A program made the translations under genes and the position numbers. Shown here in pieces: positions 63,526 through 64,000 of a DNA stretch of 64,000 nt. Each line of letters opens with the position of its first letter. The stretch's first letter is position 1. The notes below the pieces were generated by a model. It was not told the DNA's origin, did not search any database, and worked only from the letters and a program-made list of their open reading frames with translations. The DNA comes from an uncultured Flavobacteriales bacterium (GTDB taxonomy: Bacteria; Bacteroidota; Bacteroidia; Flavobacteriales_D; Parvicellaceae): positions 1 through 64,000 of the forward strand of contig CALJHN010000002.1 of NCBI GenBank assembly GCA_938075455.1, given 5' to 3'.

Positions 63526-64000
63526 ATGAAAAATATAATCATATTAATAATATTACTTTTTTTGGCATTTCAGGTTGCTGCCCAAACATTTGATGAAACT
63601 GAAGAGAAAAAAGAAAACTTGGTTCTTGTAATTAAGAATAGTGGTGGTGAATATATAGGAGAAATAGTTTCTGATGATGGAAGAGAAATTCTTTTAATCA
63701 CAAAAACTATTGGAAAAATATTCATAAATAAGTCTGAAATATCTTCTATTTCTAAAGTAGATGAGAAAGTTAAAAATAATAAAAATGGGGAGTTTAGAGC
63801 ATCTGGACCATTTACAACAAGGTATTATTTTACCAACAATGCTCTACCTATTAAAAAAAATGAAAACTATGCACTAGTACATGTTTATGGACCAGAAGTT
63901 CATTTGAGTGTAGGAAATAAAACTTCATTTGGGGTAATGGCAAGCTGGATAGCAAGTCCTATAGGGTTGGTTTTAAAGCAACAGATCTACAGTAAAAATA
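63526..64000 (+). CDS. Secreted protein, truncated by window edge
   Basis: Open from the ATG at 63526 through the window end, 158 complete codons. A signal peptide (MKNIIILIILLFLAFQVAAQ) precedes a mature part with NSGGEYIGEIVSDDGREILLI, resembling small barrel domains common in secreted Bacteroidota proteins, then RYYFTNNALP, LSVGNKTSFGVMASWIASPIG. The last segment resembles a membrane-associated turn in a conserved Bacteroidota hypothetical family. Function unknown. It lies 76 bases after the pyrophosphatase gene, so may or may not belong to the run. Confidence 0.7.
   Translation, partial: MKNIIILIILLFLAFQVAAQTFDETEEKKENLVLVIKNSGGEYIGEIVSDDGREILLITKTIGKIFINKSEISSISKVDEKVKNNKNGEFRASGPFTTRYYFTNNALPIKKNENYALVHVYGPEVHLSVGNKTSFGVMASWIASPIGLVLKQQIYSKN

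Noticed and set aside
1-64000. tRNA, rRNA, CRISPR arrays, insertion sequences, prophage or integrase genes
   Set aside because: I looked for GC-richer cloverleaf-like segments, regularly spaced direct repeats, transposase motifs and phage genes, and saw none.

Overview
The window is one AT-rich, gene-dense chromosomal segment from a member of the Bacteroidota, most likely order Flavobacteriales. The evidence is a PorP/SprF protein and four secreted proteins with type IX secretion (T9SS) C-terminal signals. The lineage-typical operon bamD–omega–coaBC–DUF4835 is present, as are a DnaQ–DnaE fused polymerase, a fused E1 alpha/beta ketoacid dehydrogenase, bacillithiol synthase BshA, and promoters with the Bacteroidota −7 element TAnnTTTG. 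Shine-Dalgarno sequences are mostly absent, and TTG and GTG starts are common. I see no rRNA, tRNA, CRISPR array, phage or insertion sequence. No stretch longer than 300 bases lacks a gene.

Layout. 1–5750: a LuxC-like acyl-CoA reductase diverges from a ferredoxin, followed by serC–serA–DUF1015. 5747–12236: sucC, an orphan LolD-type ATPase, PorP/SprF, fadD and an acyl-CoA carboxylase beta subunit. 12330–24609: bshA, a large gliding-type surface protein, fused E1 dehydrogenase, TerC, a GH3 hydrolase, a sorted surface protein, a thioredoxin-like thiol oxidoreductase and DUF1573. 24682–33917: sucD, rpsA with a lysine/alanine-rich extension, ribD, an EamA transporter, and the minus-strand operon bamD–rpoZ–coaBC–DUF4835–dapA. 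34078–43960: a serine-palmitoyltransferase-like enzyme, a GroES-like protein, a frameshifted DUF2752 gene, a DUF4190 lipoprotein, a beta-lactamase-fold hydrolase, dapB–lepB–wbqC and a lectin-like gliding protein. 43962–53000: trxA, dnaE, and PASTA–T9SS protein–rluD. 53166–64000: CotH–nadC, chalcone-isomerase-like, rsmE, purB, a TPR/beta-propeller protein, then a plus-strand run of beta-helix lipoprotein, VTC-type polyphosphate polymerase domain, DUF4956 membrane protein and lipoprotein pyrophosphatase, and a truncated secreted protein at the edge.

Most genes are housekeeping: serine, lysine, CoA, NAD, riboflavin and purine synthesis, TCA cycle, replication and translation. The best candidate for an undercharacterised system is 59823–63449, where a predicted polyphosphate-making domain, a membrane protein, a surface beta-helix lipoprotein and a lipid-anchored pyrophosphatase are co-directional and tightly packed, with a CotH-kinase-fold lipoprotein about 5 kb upstream. 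Other points of interest are a GH3/beta-lactamase enzyme apparently split into two distant genes, a homopolymer frameshift in DUF2752, a CoaC domain lacking two residues known as catalytic in E. coli, and near-universal overlap or abutment of convergent stop codons. Functional calls rest on motif recognition without database searches.
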